In this document: positions 17,885-26,855 of the stretch, piece by piece
Layout: each line of letters starts with the position of its first letter
Position numbering within the stretch: position 1 is the stretch's first letter
DNA from: Planctomycetia bacterium
Lineage (GTDB): Bacteria > Planctomycetota > Planctomycetia > Gemmatales > Gemmataceae
NCBI GenBank assembly: GCA_005808665.1
Contig: SYLG01000096.1
Location: 19,158-83,157 of the forward strand
DNA: 64,000 bases
Direction of reading: 5' to 3'
Translations under genes and position numbers: made by a program
The notes under the pieces: generated by a model
The model's input: only the letters and a program-made list of their open reading frames with translations
What the model was told of the DNA's origin: nothing
The model's database searches: none

Positions 17885-18244
17885 TCAGGCAACCCTCCTT
17901 TTTGACCGGGAAGGCCGCCAACAAGTTGCCTTGCCCAATAGGTCCCAAAGGGACGCCGGACCCTTGGGAAGCCGAAATCCCCAACGCTGGGTTGCCCAAA
18001 GTTGGATAGCGCCCGGGCGGGTGGTTGGTTCGTTCCACATTTGGCAAAATCGAAGGATCCCCCGGGCATGCATTTGGAGTTCCTTCATCCGAAAAAGGGT
18101 TTCTTCCTCGGATGCCTCCGGGAGTTGTTGGCACTCGGATTCCAACCATTCCACAAGAATGCGGGCAACACAATCCTCAACCCCCAAACCCAGGGCATCG
18201 GGAGAGGTGATAAGGCGTACAAGGGCAGGGGTTAGCTCGGCCAT
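17885..18244 (-). CDS. Hypothetical protein
   Basis: A 119-residue frame starting at the ATG at 18244, with AGGAG about 11 bases upstream; a TTG at 18268 is the longer alternative. The first 70 residues look like a genuine acidic helical protein (MAELTPALVRLITSPDALGLG, then EEETLFRMKELQMHARGIL), while the C-terminal 40 residues become basic and Trp-rich. I do not recognise a family. It lies on the minus strand between parB and the GAF-HlyD gene, with 150 bases or so of spacing on each side, so there is no strong operon signal. Confidence 0.5.
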   Translation of the reverse strand: MAELTPALVRLITSPDALGLGVEDCVARILVEWLESECQQLPEASEEETLFRMKELQMHARGILRFCQMWNEPTTRPGAIQLWATQRWGFRLPKGPASLWDLLGKATCWRPSRSKRRVA

Positions 18245-18348
18245 GAAATCCCATTCTCCTGAATCCAAAATGGTTTCACACCATCCAGGAAACCAGGTGC
18301 CTCTTTTGACAGCCTGACAAAGGGCTCACCCGGGTCGTATTTTCAAAA

Positions 18349-18371
18349 CTTGGTTCCTGTCACGAACCAAG
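18349..18371 (-). terminator. Candidate Rho-independent terminator after parB
   Basis: A perfect 8-bp inverted repeat, CTTGGTTC and GAACCAAG, with a 7-base loop. Read on the minus strand the stem is followed by TTTTGAAAATA. It lies 27 bases downstream of the parB stop. The U-tract is interrupted, so efficiency is uncertain. Confidence 0.5.
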
Positions 18372-18397
18372 GGGTGCCCGCACTTTTAAGCTATTTT

Positions 18398-19285
18398 TCA
18401 AGCCGCTTTACGCATCGGCTTGGTTTGACCCTTGAGGAGCTCAATCAATCTTTCAAAATCGTCCCCATTTTGAAAATCAAGGCACAAGGTGCCTGCCTCG
18501 GCACCCCTTAGCTTGATCTCCACCTTGACCGAAAGGGCCCCACGAAGTTCCTCCTCGAGGGACCTTAAATGAGCCGTTTTATCGGTTTTGGGCAGGGCCA
18601 AGGGTTTTTGCCCTGGGGAAACCTCGGCAGAAACTTTGCTACGAACCTGTTCCTCAAGGGCATGGACGGAAAGCCCCCGTGCGATGGTTTCATTGCACAA
18701 CAAAAGCTGCCTGGTTGGTTCAACCCCTTTCAGGGCTTTGGCATGGCCCGTGGTGATCTGCCCGGTTTGCAAAGCAGCCCGAATTTCCTGGGGCAAATCC
18801 ATCAAGGCCACCAGGTTGGTGACCGTCGAACGAGCCAACCCGAGCCGTTTTGCCAACAGTTCATGGGTCAGGCCGAACCGTTTGAGATGGTCCTGGAACC
18901 CTTGGGCCTTCTCAATGGGATTGAGGTCTGCCCGATGGATGTTTTCCGCAAGAGCCGCCTCAAGCACCTGTTGGTCGTTCATTTCCACGATTCGAATGGG
19001 AATTTCACCCAATCCGACCGCCAAGGCAGCCCGATAGCGCCGTTCTCCGGCGATGATCTGGTATTTGCCATTTGCCTCCCGAACCACAATCGGTTGGAGA
19101 ACCCCCTGTTCGCAAATACTGGATGCAAGCGATGCCAACTCGTCCTCATCGAAATGGCGACGGGGTTGCAACGGGTTTACCACAATGGAAGCTAGGGAAG
19201 CCGTGGCAAAGGAGTGGGAGGTGGCATCGTCAGCCCCCGGTAGTAATGCATCCAAACCCCTACCCAGTCTCATTTTGCGTTCCAT
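18398..19285 (-). CDS. parB: ParB/Spo0J-family chromosome partition protein
   Basis: The 295-residue protein has the ParB layout. MRLGRGLDALLP opens the protein, the ParB/Srx domain (32-115) carries the CTP-binding motif GERRYR at residues 80-85 and the ENIHRADLNPIEKAQGF block, and a helix-turn-helix follows (THELLAKRLGLARSTVTNLVAL, about 127-150). A basic C-terminal dimerisation region ends the protein. ParB binds centromere-like parS sites and loads SMC. The ATG at 19285 with AAAGG 9 bases upstream is preferred over the frame start at 19318. No parA gene lies beside it: upstream is the divergent glgB and downstream a hypothetical gene. The other ParB-family possibility is a Noc-like or plasmid-type regulator, but the N-terminal motif favours chromosomal ParB. 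Confidence 0.93.
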   Translation of the reverse strand: MERKMRLGRGLDALLPGADDATSHSFATASLASIVVNPLQPRRHFDEDELASLASSICEQGVLQPIVVREANGKYQIIAGERRYRAALAVGLGEIPIRIVEMNDQQVLEAALAENIHRADLNPIEKAQGFQDHLKRFGLTHELLAKRLGLARSTVTNLVALMDLPQEIRAALQTGQITTGHAKALKGVEPTRQLLLCNETIARGLSVHALEEQVRSKVSAEVSPGQKPLALPKTDKTAHLRSLEEELRGALSVKVEIKLRGAEAGTLCLDFQNGDDFERLIELLKGQTKPMRKAA

Positions 19286-19357
19286 GATCAATACCTTTGT
19301 GTCCAAAGCCCAATGCAAAGTTTGTGAATATTTTGGGGCTTGTACCCATTGTGAGGT

Positions 19358-19391
19358 TCCCTTGCAAGGGATTTATTCCCCGGAATCCCTT
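19358..19391. promoter_or_regulatory. Overlapping palindromes in the parB-glgB divergent region
   Basis: TCCCTTGCAAGGGA at 19358-19371 is a perfect 14-bp palindrome. It overlaps a second inverted repeat, AAGGGATT at 19366-19373 and AATCCCTT at 19384-19391 with a 10-base loop. The position between two divergent starts suggests an operator. It does not match the classical parS consensus TGTTTCACGTGAAACA. Confidence 0.45.
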
Positions 19392-19470
19392 ATCCAGGGA
19401 TAGCAATCGCCCACTTTTGGGTAGGATGACTACTCACAAAACCCTCCCGGCCCTAAAGGAGTATTGGTAG

Positions 19471-21384
19471 GTGCTTGACCCACATCACTCCAGCTGGCTG
19501 AGCTCGGATGACATTCATTGGTTCAACGAGGGAAGCCACCACAGACTTTATCAAAAGCTGGGGGCCCATGCCACGGTTCAGGGAGGCGTTCCAGGGACAC
19601 GATTTTCGGTTTGGGCGCCCAATGCCCGATCCGTCCATTTAATCGGGTCCTTCAACGGTTGGAATCGCGAAAGCAATCCCCTTCATTCCTTTGATGGTTC
19701 AGGAATCTGGGCGGTTTTCCTTCCGGGGGTAGGGCCAGGCGAGATTTACAAATTCTTTATCGCATCGAAAAACGGCAACTATTCCGTTGAGAAGGCGGAT
19801 CCTTTTGCTTTTGCCACCGAGGACCCCCCCCGGACCGCCTCGGTGATTGCCAAATTGGATTATGAATGGCACGATCAGGGTTGGATGAGTCATCGATCCG
19901 AATCACAAAAACCGGATCGGCCCCTTTCGATTTATGAGGTCCACCTTGGCTCGTGGATGCGTTCCCCAAATGATCCGCAGCGTCCCCTTGGTTATCGGGA
20001 AATTGCCCCCCTTTTGGTGCATCATGTTCAACGGCTTGGCTTCACCCATGTGGAGGTATTGCCTCTGACGGAACATCCCTTCTACGGATCCTGGGGATAC
20101 CAAACCACCGGTTATTTCGCCCCAACCCGCCGGATGGGCTCCCCAGAGGACCTCATGTACCTCATTGATCAGCTCCATCAGGCGGGCATTGGGGTCATTC
20201 TGGATTGGGTTCCCAGCCATTTTCCCTCGGATGAGCATAGCCTTGCCTATTTCGATGGAAGCCACCTATTCGAACACTCGGATCCCAGACAGGGATTCCA
20301 CCGCGATTGGAATTCGATCATTTTCAATTATGGCCGTCACGAGGTTCGCTCCTTTTTGGTGTCAAGTGCCGCATTTTGGATCGACAAATACCACATTGAC
20401 GGGATTCGGGTGGATGCTGTGGCCTCCATGCTGTACCTCGATTATTCCCGAGGTCCCGGGGATTGGATTCCAAACGAACATGGGGGACGCGAAAACCTCG
20501 AAGCCATCCGGTTTCTAAGGCAATTGAATGGCGCCATCCACAATGCGTTTCCCGGGGTGATCACCATCGCCGAAGAATCAACGGCGTGGCCCGGGGTGAC
20601 CCGGCCGGTCGAGGCGGGAGGTCTTGGCTTTGATTACAAGTGGGACATGGGTTGGATGCACGATACCCTCAAGCATTTTCCCAGGGATCCCATCCATCGC
20701 CGCTTTCATCAGGGCGAACTCACCTTTCGAAGCATTTATGCCTTTCATGAAAACTTTGTATTGCCCTTGTCCCATGATGAGGTTGTTCATCTTAAACGAT
20801 CCCTTTTGGGTAAAATGTGGGGTGATGAATGGCAACGCTTTGCCTGCCTTAGGAGCCTGATCGCCTACCAATTTACAACCCCTGGAAAAAAACTCCTCTT
20901 TATGGGTTGCGAATGGGGCCAACAAGGCGAGTGGAATCACGACCAAAGCCTGGACTGGCACCAGCTCCAATGGGATCGCCCCCGGGGTATGCTCGAATGG
21001 ACCTCGGACCTGGCAAGGCTTTACCGCAATGCCGAAGCTCTTCATTGGGGCGATTGTACCCCGGCCGGTTTTGAATGGGTCACCTGTGATGACGCCACCA
21101 ATGGCGTCCTTGCCTGGGTTCGGTGGAACCACGATCACAAACAGGCCATGGTATGCGTTATGGGTACCACGCCTGTGGCCCGCCTGAATTACCGGATGGG
21201 CTTTCCCTGGCCCGGGAATTGGACAGAAGTTTTAAACAGCGATGCTGCCCATTATGGTGGGTCCAACATTGGGAACCGGGGGGCCATCACCAGCCATCCT
21301 GGCAAACATGGAATCTGGGCCGCCCATGGAGAGGTCGCCATCCCTCCGCTTGGATTTGTAATGTTTGAAGGTCGATTGGATTAA
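19471..21384 (+). CDS. glgB: 1,4-alpha-glucan branching enzyme
   Basis: The 637-residue GH13 enzyme makes alpha-1,6 branches in glycogen. A CBM48 domain opens the protein (FSVWAPNARSVHLIGSFNGWN), followed by the catalytic barrel: the nucleophile in DGIRVDAVASMLYLDYSR (Asp315), acid/base in ITIAEESTAWPGV (Glu368), and LPLSHDEVVH with the conserved His-Asp. A C-terminal beta domain closes it. The length matches the short GlgB form lacking the N1 module. The start is a GTG at 19471 with AAAGGAG at ideal spacing. It stands alone, divergent from parB; no other glg gene is nearby. The catalytic residues are all present. Confidence 0.96.
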   Translation: MLDPHHSSWLSSDDIHWFNEGSHHRLYQKLGAHATVQGGVPGTRFSVWAPNARSVHLIGSFNGWNRESNPLHSFDGSGIWAVFLPGVGPGEIYKFFIASKNGNYSVEKADPFAFATEDPPRTASVIAKLDYEWHDQGWMSHRSESQKPDRPLSIYEVHLGSWMRSPNDPQRPLGYREIAPLLVHHVQRLGFTHVEVLPLTEHPFYGSWGYQTTGYFAPTRRMGSPEDLMYLIDQLHQAGIGVILDWVPSHFPSDEHSLAYFDGSHLFEHSDPRQGFHRDWNSIIFNYGRHEVRSFLVSSAAFWIDKYHIDGIRVDAVASMLYLDYSRGPGDWIPNEHGGRENLEAIRFLRQLNGAIHNAFPGVITIAEESTAWPGVTRPVEAGGLGFDYKWDMGWMHDTLKHFPRDPIHRRFHQGELTFRSIYAFHENFVLPLSHDEVVHLKRSLLGKMWGDEWQRFACLRSLIAYQFTTPGKKLLFMGCEWGQQGEWNHDQSLDWHQLQWDRPRGMLEWTSDLARLYRNAEALHWGDCTPAGFEWVTCDDATNGVLAWVRWNHDHKQAMVCVMGTTPVARLNYRMGFPWPGNWTEVLNSDAAHYGGSNIGNRGAITSHPGKHGIWAAHGEVAIPPLGFVMFEGRLD

Positions 21385-21480
21385 TTCCCCCAAAAAACAG
21401 GAAGTTATCCTTATTTGGTGCGAGCTCTGGAAAATGCAGGAAACCGGTTTTCAATAGTAATGCCTTAGTCTGGGTTGATT

Positions 21481-22872
21481 ATGGTGTGGGCTTTGCGAAG
21501 TAGGCTTTTTCAATGGGGCCAATGGTCAATCGGGTTATCCCTGGTTATTGGACTGGCTTTGTTTCTAACCAAAAAACCCAATCGACCGGCTTTCGAAATC
21601 AATGCTTCGGTAGCCCTTGAGGAAGCCATTTCGGTCAAAGGAACCGGAGACAATTGGCCCGCTTTTCGTGGTTCCCATGGAAACGGTGTTTCTGAATCGA
21701 AGCAAACCCCAACCCAATGGTCTTCCAGGGAAGGAATGTTGTGGGCCACCCCGCTTCCCGGTCCCGGATCTTCGAGCCCCATTGTCCATGGTGAAAAAGT
21801 CTTCGTGACCTGCTATTCAGGCTATGGCGACGGATCAGGGGGAAAGGTCGAAAACCTAAAAAGGCACCTGATCTGCCTTGACCGTCGGTCGGGAATGATC
21901 CTTTGGAAAGCCACGATTCATTCCCTTGCGGATGAGGATCCGTTCCGGGGCTATATCACCGAACATGGCTACGCAAGTTCCACCCCGGTTACGGATGGAA
22001 AAACGATTTTTTGCTTTTTTGGCAAATCGGGAGTTCATGCTTTCGATATGACAGGCAACCCCCTTTGGAATACGGGGGTTGGCACCAGTTCAGGAAATCG
22101 ACTTTGGGGTTCGGCTGCCAGTCCTATCCTTTATGGCGATTTGGTGATTATTAATGCCTCTGAGGAGAGTCGTTCCATTCAGGCATTGGACAAAAGGACG
22201 GGAAAAGTTGTTTGGAAAGCCGAGGGTGGCGTTCTGGAATCGTCGTATGGAACCCCCGTGATTCAAGAGGTTCGAGGCAAGAAACCAGAATTGATTCTGT
22301 CAGTTCCCGGGGAGATTTGGGGGTTAAATCCCCATACGGGAGGGTTGAAATGGTTTGCCAAAACAAAACTTACAAACAATGTTGCTCCAAGCGTTTGCCT
22401 GGCGGATGACTTGGTCATTTCCTTGGGAGGTTATCCAACCAGGGCCGTTGCGGTGAAAACCGGTGGTTCAGGGGAGGTGACTTCCACCAACATAGCCTGG
22501 ACGGGAAATCGGTCATCCTACATTTCCTCAGGGGTGGTTAAGGGAAAGAACCTCTACTGGGTCAATGAACGCGGGTTGGCGACCTGTGCCGAGGTCGCCA
22601 CAGGCAACATTTTATTTCAGGAACGCATTGGTCCTGGAAATGGGGAAGGCGCCTTTCCTGTGTATGGAAGCACCGTTCTTGGTGGGGATTATCTTTATAC
22701 TGTTACCCGAAGAAGTGGGGTATTTGTTTGGAAGGCAACAGAGGTCTTTGCCAAAGTGGGTTTCAACAGGATTGACGGAGATGATACGGATTTTAACCCA
22801 AGTCTTGCCATTAGCAAAAACGATCTTTTTATTCGCTCCAACAAGGGGATTTATTGCATTGGTGGAAAGTGA
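21481..22872 (+). CDS. PQQ-type beta-propeller protein (BamB-like)
   Basis: The 463-residue protein has an N-terminal membrane anchor or signal (residues 7-30), then PQQ-like propeller repeats. WPAFRGSHGNGVSE opens the domain as in many planctomycete propellers, and repeated motifs such as LICLDRRSGMILWK, HAFDMTGNPLWN, IQALDKRTGKVVWK and CAEVATGNILFQ mark the blades. It ends IRSNKGIYCIGGK. Such proteins are exported and probably act as binding or scaffold proteins; they lack the residues expected for a quinoprotein dehydrogenase. The ATG at 21481 is chosen over a TTG two codons upstream. The gene stands alone and is convergent with the pair at 23001-24559. The gene fragment at the right window edge has the same C-terminal pattern. 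Confidence 0.88.
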   Translation: MVWALRSRLFQWGQWSIGLSLVIGLALFLTKKPNRPAFEINASVALEEAISVKGTGDNWPAFRGSHGNGVSESKQTPTQWSSREGMLWATPLPGPGSSSPIVHGEKVFVTCYSGYGDGSGGKVENLKRHLICLDRRSGMILWKATIHSLADEDPFRGYITEHGYASSTPVTDGKTIFCFFGKSGVHAFDMTGNPLWNTGVGTSSGNRLWGSAASPILYGDLVIINASEESRSIQALDKRTGKVVWKAEGGVLESSYGTPVIQEVRGKKPELILSVPGEIWGLNPHTGGLKWFAKTKLTNNVAPSVCLADDLVISLGGYPTRAVAVKTGGSGEVTSTNIAWTGNRSSYISSGVVKGKNLYWVNERGLATCAEVATGNILFQERIGPGNGEGAFPVYGSTVLGGDYLYTVTRRSGVFVWKATEVFAKVGFNRIDGDDTDFNPSLAISKNDLFIRSNKGIYCIGGK

Positions 22873-23000
22873 AAAATTATCTGGGAATGTGGCCTGGCCC
22901 ACGAAAAGTAGAAAAAGGGTTAAGATGCAAATGGGTTGAAGGACATTGAGAAAAGGTGAGAAAGTCATGAACAAGGCAGGGCGAATTTAACCAGGCGGAT

Positions 23001-23717
23001 TCAAGACAGGGGTTCTTTGCAATCCAGATTTTGGATAACCTCCTGCCAGAAATCGTTGTAGGGGACTCCAAACCTGGACTTATCCAATTGCGAAATAAGG
23101 GCATTGGTGGTTGGGGAAATAATTAATTTCTGGGCCGAGTGTCCCATTTTCCCCAGCCATGTTTCCCAAACGGGCCAGGGTGCATCCCTAGGCGGCTGGG
23201 TTGCCCGAGCCTGGTTTCTCCATTTTTTTAACCGGTTTTTTGGCCTTTTCCGAATCCACCATAGACCACAACCCACAAGCAGGATGAGCCCAAGGACAAG
23301 GCTAGCTGCCCAGGGAAAGGAACCCCCCACGGGTAAGATAGGGGGATCTAAAGTAGTTGATGGTAATTGGAGCCCGTGGTCCAAGCGAAGGGTTAATGGC
23401 CCGGTGGGAGTATCCCATTGGGTTTCCACCTGAGGACCTGGACCAAAAGGGGGAAGATCTCCCGAATACTCCATCTCAAAAGAAGCATTTTCCTGGGTCA
23501 TCGGTTGCATAGGAAACACCAACGACTTGTCACCAAGGGTTGCTTTTTTCAGGATCCATTCGTACGGAGTATTTATTCGTACATGGACCAACCAAGGCGA
23601 CCCAGAGGCGGTTCGGCTGGGTTGAAGGACAATTTGGTAGTGGATTGGACCTTGGTTTCCCGAATGGGTCCAGGTTGGAAAATCCAGGTTTTGGACCTTG
23701 ACTGGGCTTTGGTTCAT
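23001..23717 (-). CDS. Membrane protein paired with DUF58-like protein, function unknown
   Basis: The 238-residue protein starts at the ATG at 23717, whose last two bases overlap the stop of the upstream gene (ATGA), a sign of translational coupling; in-frame upstream ATG codons at 23741 and GTG/TTG-type starts are alternatives. Residues about 1-125 form a beta-rich soluble domain, residues about 134-156 a transmembrane helix (AASLVLGLILLVGCGLWW), and a basic cytosolic tail of about 80 residues follows. The layout recalls the BatD/DUF4381-type partners of DUF58 proteins in MoxR systems, which is inference from the neighbour. I do not recognise a specific family. Confidence 0.65.
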   Translation of the reverse strand: MNQSPVKVQNLDFPTWTHSGNQGPIHYQIVLQPSRTASGSPWLVHVRINTPYEWILKKATLGDKSLVFPMQPMTQENASFEMEYSGDLPPFGPGPQVETQWDTPTGPLTLRLDHGLQLPSTTLDPPILPVGGSFPWAASLVLGLILLVGCGLWWIRKRPKNRLKKWRNQARATQPPRDAPWPVWETWLGKMGHSAQKLIISPTTNALISQLDKSRFGVPYNDFWQEVIQNLDCKEPLS

Positions 23718-24559
23718 TGCCGGTTCGGGCCCCCAAACCATGGTTGAAACGCCTGCTGCCAAGGCGTGTCGGTGCGATGCCTAATGGTTTTTAAGCTCCT
23801 TTGGCTTAAGCGATTCCACGCTTTCTCCCGACTGTTCCAGATCCTGGTATGGGCCTCACGAAATTGGGGATTCGACCAATCCTCCCTGAAAACAGACCCA
23901 TTTGGGTTCATCAAACGAACGCTTCCCCTTTGGGGAGGGTTCTCCTCCCAAGGGTCAAAGACACCAACCAGGCCAAGGGGAGGGTTTCCTGAAACAAGGC
24001 AAGTTTGAATCGGAGTTGATGGACTTACATTGTCCGAAAAAAGGGCTATCCATCGTGACGGCACGGTATTACCCCTAAGACCTCCCGGAAGCTGGCAAGC
24101 TTTCAGGGCAGAGTATAATTTTATCCAATCCGGAAGTCCCCTGATGGTAATCATTCGGGAAAGGCCCCTTTCATCGGAACAACGAACCTGGCAACCGGGG
24201 CCCTGGACAGCGTAAATACGAGCCAGGCCAAGGCCAAGGGTGGCAATTCTTTCCCGAATGGTTTGCGTCGTTGAGCCAAAGTCGAGCGAGGTCCTTTGGT
24301 CCAACCACAATTGGGGTAGAGCTCCCCAATCCCTGGGGCTTTCAAGGGCGATCATGGTTCCCATCCGGGCCGATGCACTTGCAGCGATCCTTCGGGAAGA
24401 GACCTCCCATGGGGCAAGCCCAAGCACCTCAGGAGCCATTCCTGCCTCGTTTTCCAACCGACCATGGGAGGGAAGGTTGCCTTGGGGGAAAAGGAGCCTT
24501 TGTCTGTCGAAGCATTCAAATTCCCCAGGAGGGGGAAGTTCAAGCTGCATGGAATCCAT
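23714..24559 (-). CDS. DUF58-like protein with degenerate metal site
   Basis: The 281-residue protein starts at the ATG at 24559 with AGGA 7 bases upstream. The middle resembles the DUF58/VWA region: SSRRIAASASARMG corresponds to the conserved R-x-I-x-W-x-x-SAR-x-G block, and WLDQRTSLDFGS to the D-x-S-x-S-M-x-FGS metal-ion-dependent adhesion motif, here DQRTS, so the first Ser is lost. DUF58 proteins usually work with MoxR AAA ATPases and a transglutaminase or BatD partner. No MoxR gene is next to it. The family call is moderate because the sequence is very diverged; the shared order with a one-pass membrane protein supports it. Confidence 0.6.
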   Translation of the reverse strand: MDSMQLELPPPGEFECFDRQRLLFPQGNLPSHGRLENEAGMAPEVLGLAPWEVSSRRIAASASARMGTMIALESPRDWGALPQLWLDQRTSLDFGSTTQTIRERIATLGLGLARIYAVQGPGCQVRCSDERGLSRMITIRGLPDWIKLYSALKACQLPGGLRGNTVPSRWIALFSDNVSPSTPIQTCLVSGNPPLGLVGVFDPWEENPPQRGSVRLMNPNGSVFREDWSNPQFREAHTRIWNSREKAWNRLSQRSLKTIRHRTDTPWQQAFQPWFGGPNRQ

Positions 24560-24721
24560 GGGGATGTCCTACAGAGTAGGCCAAGGGTTCGGCCATGGGT
24601 TAAATCAACTTGTCGGGAATGGAAAGGAGAAAAGTGATCTGGGGCCAAAGGGAGTGAATGGGCAAATGGACCCGAGTTCCTAAACCAAAAGGGATTCCGA
24701 AACCTGATTGGAACTTTGGTC

Positions 24722-25663
24722 ATGAAAAAAACGGCTTGGAGTGTCCTTGTTTGTTTGGTAGCTGTTTGTGGGCAAAATCTGTCCGCACAGTCACCGAATT
24801 ATTCCCGCCAGGAAGACATCATCTATGGGCGCAAACATGGGACCGCCCTGACCCTGGACAAGTTTACTCCCACGGGGAAATCCAACGGGAGGGCGGCCAT
24901 CCTCGTCGTTTCGGGGGGGTGGTTTTCTTCGCATGCCGCAGTCAACGGGTTCTTTCCTGTGGCGGATATTCTGTGCAAACGGGGCTACACATGCCTTGCG
25001 GTAGTCCATGGCAGCCAACCCAGATTTACCATACCCGAGGCGATCGAGGACCTTCATTTGGCCACCCGGTTTATTCGCTCCAAAGCCAGGGAATGGAAGA
25101 TAGATCCGGACAAATTGGCAATCACGGGTGGGTCGGCCGGTGGGCACCTTTCCCTCATGATGGGAATGGAACACAAATTGGGTGACCCGAAAAATGCGGA
25201 TCCAGTATTGAGGCAACCAAGTGGGGTCCAGGCCGTTGGCTGTTTTTTCCCGCCTACTGACTTTCTGGAATGGGGAAAGCCGGGAGTAAAGCAAATTGGC
25301 CGGGGAAAGTCGGCCATTCCAGGGATTACTGCCCCGTTTCGGTTTGTGGAATTCAAGAACGGTGTGAAAGAGTTTCACGATGTTACCGACGAAAAAGCAC
25401 TGGAAAAGATCGCCAAGGAAATTTCTCCCATCCACATCATTAACAAAAACTCGGCACCATCCCTTTTGATCCATGGCGATGCGGACGCCCTTGTTCCCAT
25501 TGAACAGGCTCAAAGATTTGTGGATGCATTGAAAAAAGAGGGGATTGCTTCCAAGCTTGACCTTCGCAAAGGAGCTGGCCACGGCTGGTTGAATATGCCC
25601 AAGGATGCCACCTTGTTTGCCGATTGGTGGGAAGAGCATTTGGGCAAACCGGATTTGAAATAA
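24722..25663 (+). CDS. Secreted alpha/beta-hydrolase (esterase/lipase-like)
   Basis: The 313-residue protein has a signal peptide (MKKTAWSVLVCLVAVCGQNLSA) and an alpha/beta-hydrolase fold of the BD-FAE/acetyl-esterase type. The nucleophile elbow is GGSAGGH, the catalytic Asp lies in IHGDADALVP and the His in KGAGHGWL. The oxyanion region appears as VVSGGWFSS, in place of the HGGG of the hormone-sensitive lipase family. Such enzymes deacetylate or deacylate carbohydrates and small esters; the substrate here is unknown. ATG at 24722 is preferred over a TTG two codons upstream. Only 7 bases separate its stop from the convergent DUF2330 gene. Confidence 0.9.
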   Translation: MKKTAWSVLVCLVAVCGQNLSAQSPNYSRQEDIIYGRKHGTALTLDKFTPTGKSNGRAAILVVSGGWFSSHAAVNGFFPVADILCKRGYTCLAVVHGSQPRFTIPEAIEDLHLATRFIRSKAREWKIDPDKLAITGGSAGGHLSLMMGMEHKLGDPKNADPVLRQPSGVQAVGCFFPPTDFLEWGKPGVKQIGRGKSAIPGITAPFRFVEFKNGVKEFHDVTDEKALEKIAKEISPIHIINKNSAPSLLIHGDADALVPIEQAQRFVDALKKEGIASKLDLRKGAGHGWLNMPKDATLFADWWEEHLGKPDLK

Positions 25664-25670
25664 GTTGATT

Positions 25671-26768
25671 TCAGTTTGTTAATGATTTTCTTTTTCGCCG
25701 GAAGACCGCCCAACCGATGAAGGCAATCAGGACAACTGCCACCGCCCCAATGCGGAAAAAAAGTAGACCGATTTCCCTGTCTGCCTCGGTCCAGGGTTTT
25801 GACGGCTGGGAAAATCCCATTATCTGGGTTGGAACGGGCCTTTTGGCCAAAGCAAGGTCTGGGCTCGGCTGAAAAAACACTTCGGCCCCCGTGGACCGGA
25901 TGCGCATGGTATCCTCAAACTCTGTCAAAAAGAGTGGATTTGCATGCAATCGGGCAGGTAATTTGAGTTGCCTGAACAGAGCCTCTTCAACCATAGGAGT
26001 CAGGCGACCGGCAAAAGGAATCGTTTGGGTCCATCTTGCCCCCACCAGGGTTGCATCATGAGGTTCCTGCGAAAGAAAGTAGACCCGAAGAAGTCGGTTT
26101 GCGGGTGCACTCAATCCGGCATTTTTGGGTTCACGATACGGGTAGAATGGTTTGTCGGTTTTGAAACTCATTCGAATGGTTGAGCCATGAAATCCTGAAG
26201 TAGTGGGAACCCCGTTGGATTGGGTCGCAATCTTGAAGGCGGTTAGTACCCATTTGTCTTTCAGGTAAGGAATGAGCCAATCGGTAATTTCCGGGCTTGA
26301 TGGATAATCGTTTTTCCTGAGCCAATCGGAAAGGGAGGTGGCATCCTCCGCCGCAAGGATAGTGGCATCGTAACCACCCACTTTTTTTTGTTCCAGGACC
26401 CTAACGGATTCGGGTTTGGGAAACATGCCTCTATCCACACTTTTATTGGGCGGACCAGGTGGCGGAGCGGGAGGGGGTGGGGTGGTGAAACGATAAAGTT
26501 CATGGAACGCTGCGTCGCCGACATCCACCAACTCCGGCTTGGTGGGAGTAGGAACGAGGAAACCGAGATCCTTCGATTCGGTAACGAATTTGGCCCGGCG
26601 GATGAAATGTTCCGTTCCGGTTTCGGCATCCCAAAGGAGAATTGCGGTTTCCTCGCCTATCCCCACCGGTAATCCGTTTCTGCCAAGCGCCAGGCAGGCA
26701 TTCAGCGAAAGGACTACCAAAACCGAAAACAGGACGGACGCCAGTCCCAGGGAAACAAATCGGAACAT
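25671..26768 (-). CDS. DUF2330 family membrane-anchored protein
   Basis: The 365-residue protein has an N-terminal signal peptide (residues 5-28), a family-typical opening in which AILLWDAETGTEHFIRRAKF precedes GFLVPTPTKPEL, and a proline-rich linker (residues about 96-107). A C-terminal transmembrane helix (about 336-356) with a basic tail (RRKRK) anchors it. This layout matches DUF2330, a widespread family of unknown function in planctomycetes, myxobacteria and actinobacteria. GGAG lies 8 bases before the ATG. It lies 87 bases downstream of rho on the same strand; whether they are cotranscribed is unclear. Confidence 0.85.
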   Translation of the reverse strand: MFRFVSLGLASVLFSVLVVLSLNACLALGRNGLPVGIGEETAILLWDAETGTEHFIRRAKFVTESKDLGFLVPTPTKPELVDVGDAAFHELYRFTTPPPPAPPPGPPNKSVDRGMFPKPESVRVLEQKKVGGYDATILAAEDATSLSDWLRKNDYPSSPEITDWLIPYLKDKWVLTAFKIATQSNGVPTTSGFHGSTIRMSFKTDKPFYPYREPKNAGLSAPANRLLRVYFLSQEPHDATLVGARWTQTIPFAGRLTPMVEEALFRQLKLPARLHANPLFLTEFEDTMRIRSTGAEVFFQPSPDLALAKRPVPTQIMGFSQPSKPWTEADREIGLLFFRIGAVAVVLIAFIGWAVFRRKRKSLTN

Positions 26769-26855
26769 GGGATTGACTCCAAAAAAGGGGAATTGGCCAT
26801 ATTGAGGCTTTTTCCCATATCGGGTAACCCAATCCTAAACCAGGGCGTTGGCGAG

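Noticed and set aside
17778..18173. 131-residue minus-strand frame overlapping the small gene at 17885
   Set aside because: Cys/Pro/Gly-rich without helical pattern; the neighbouring frame has the more protein-like N-terminus and a ribosome-binding site.
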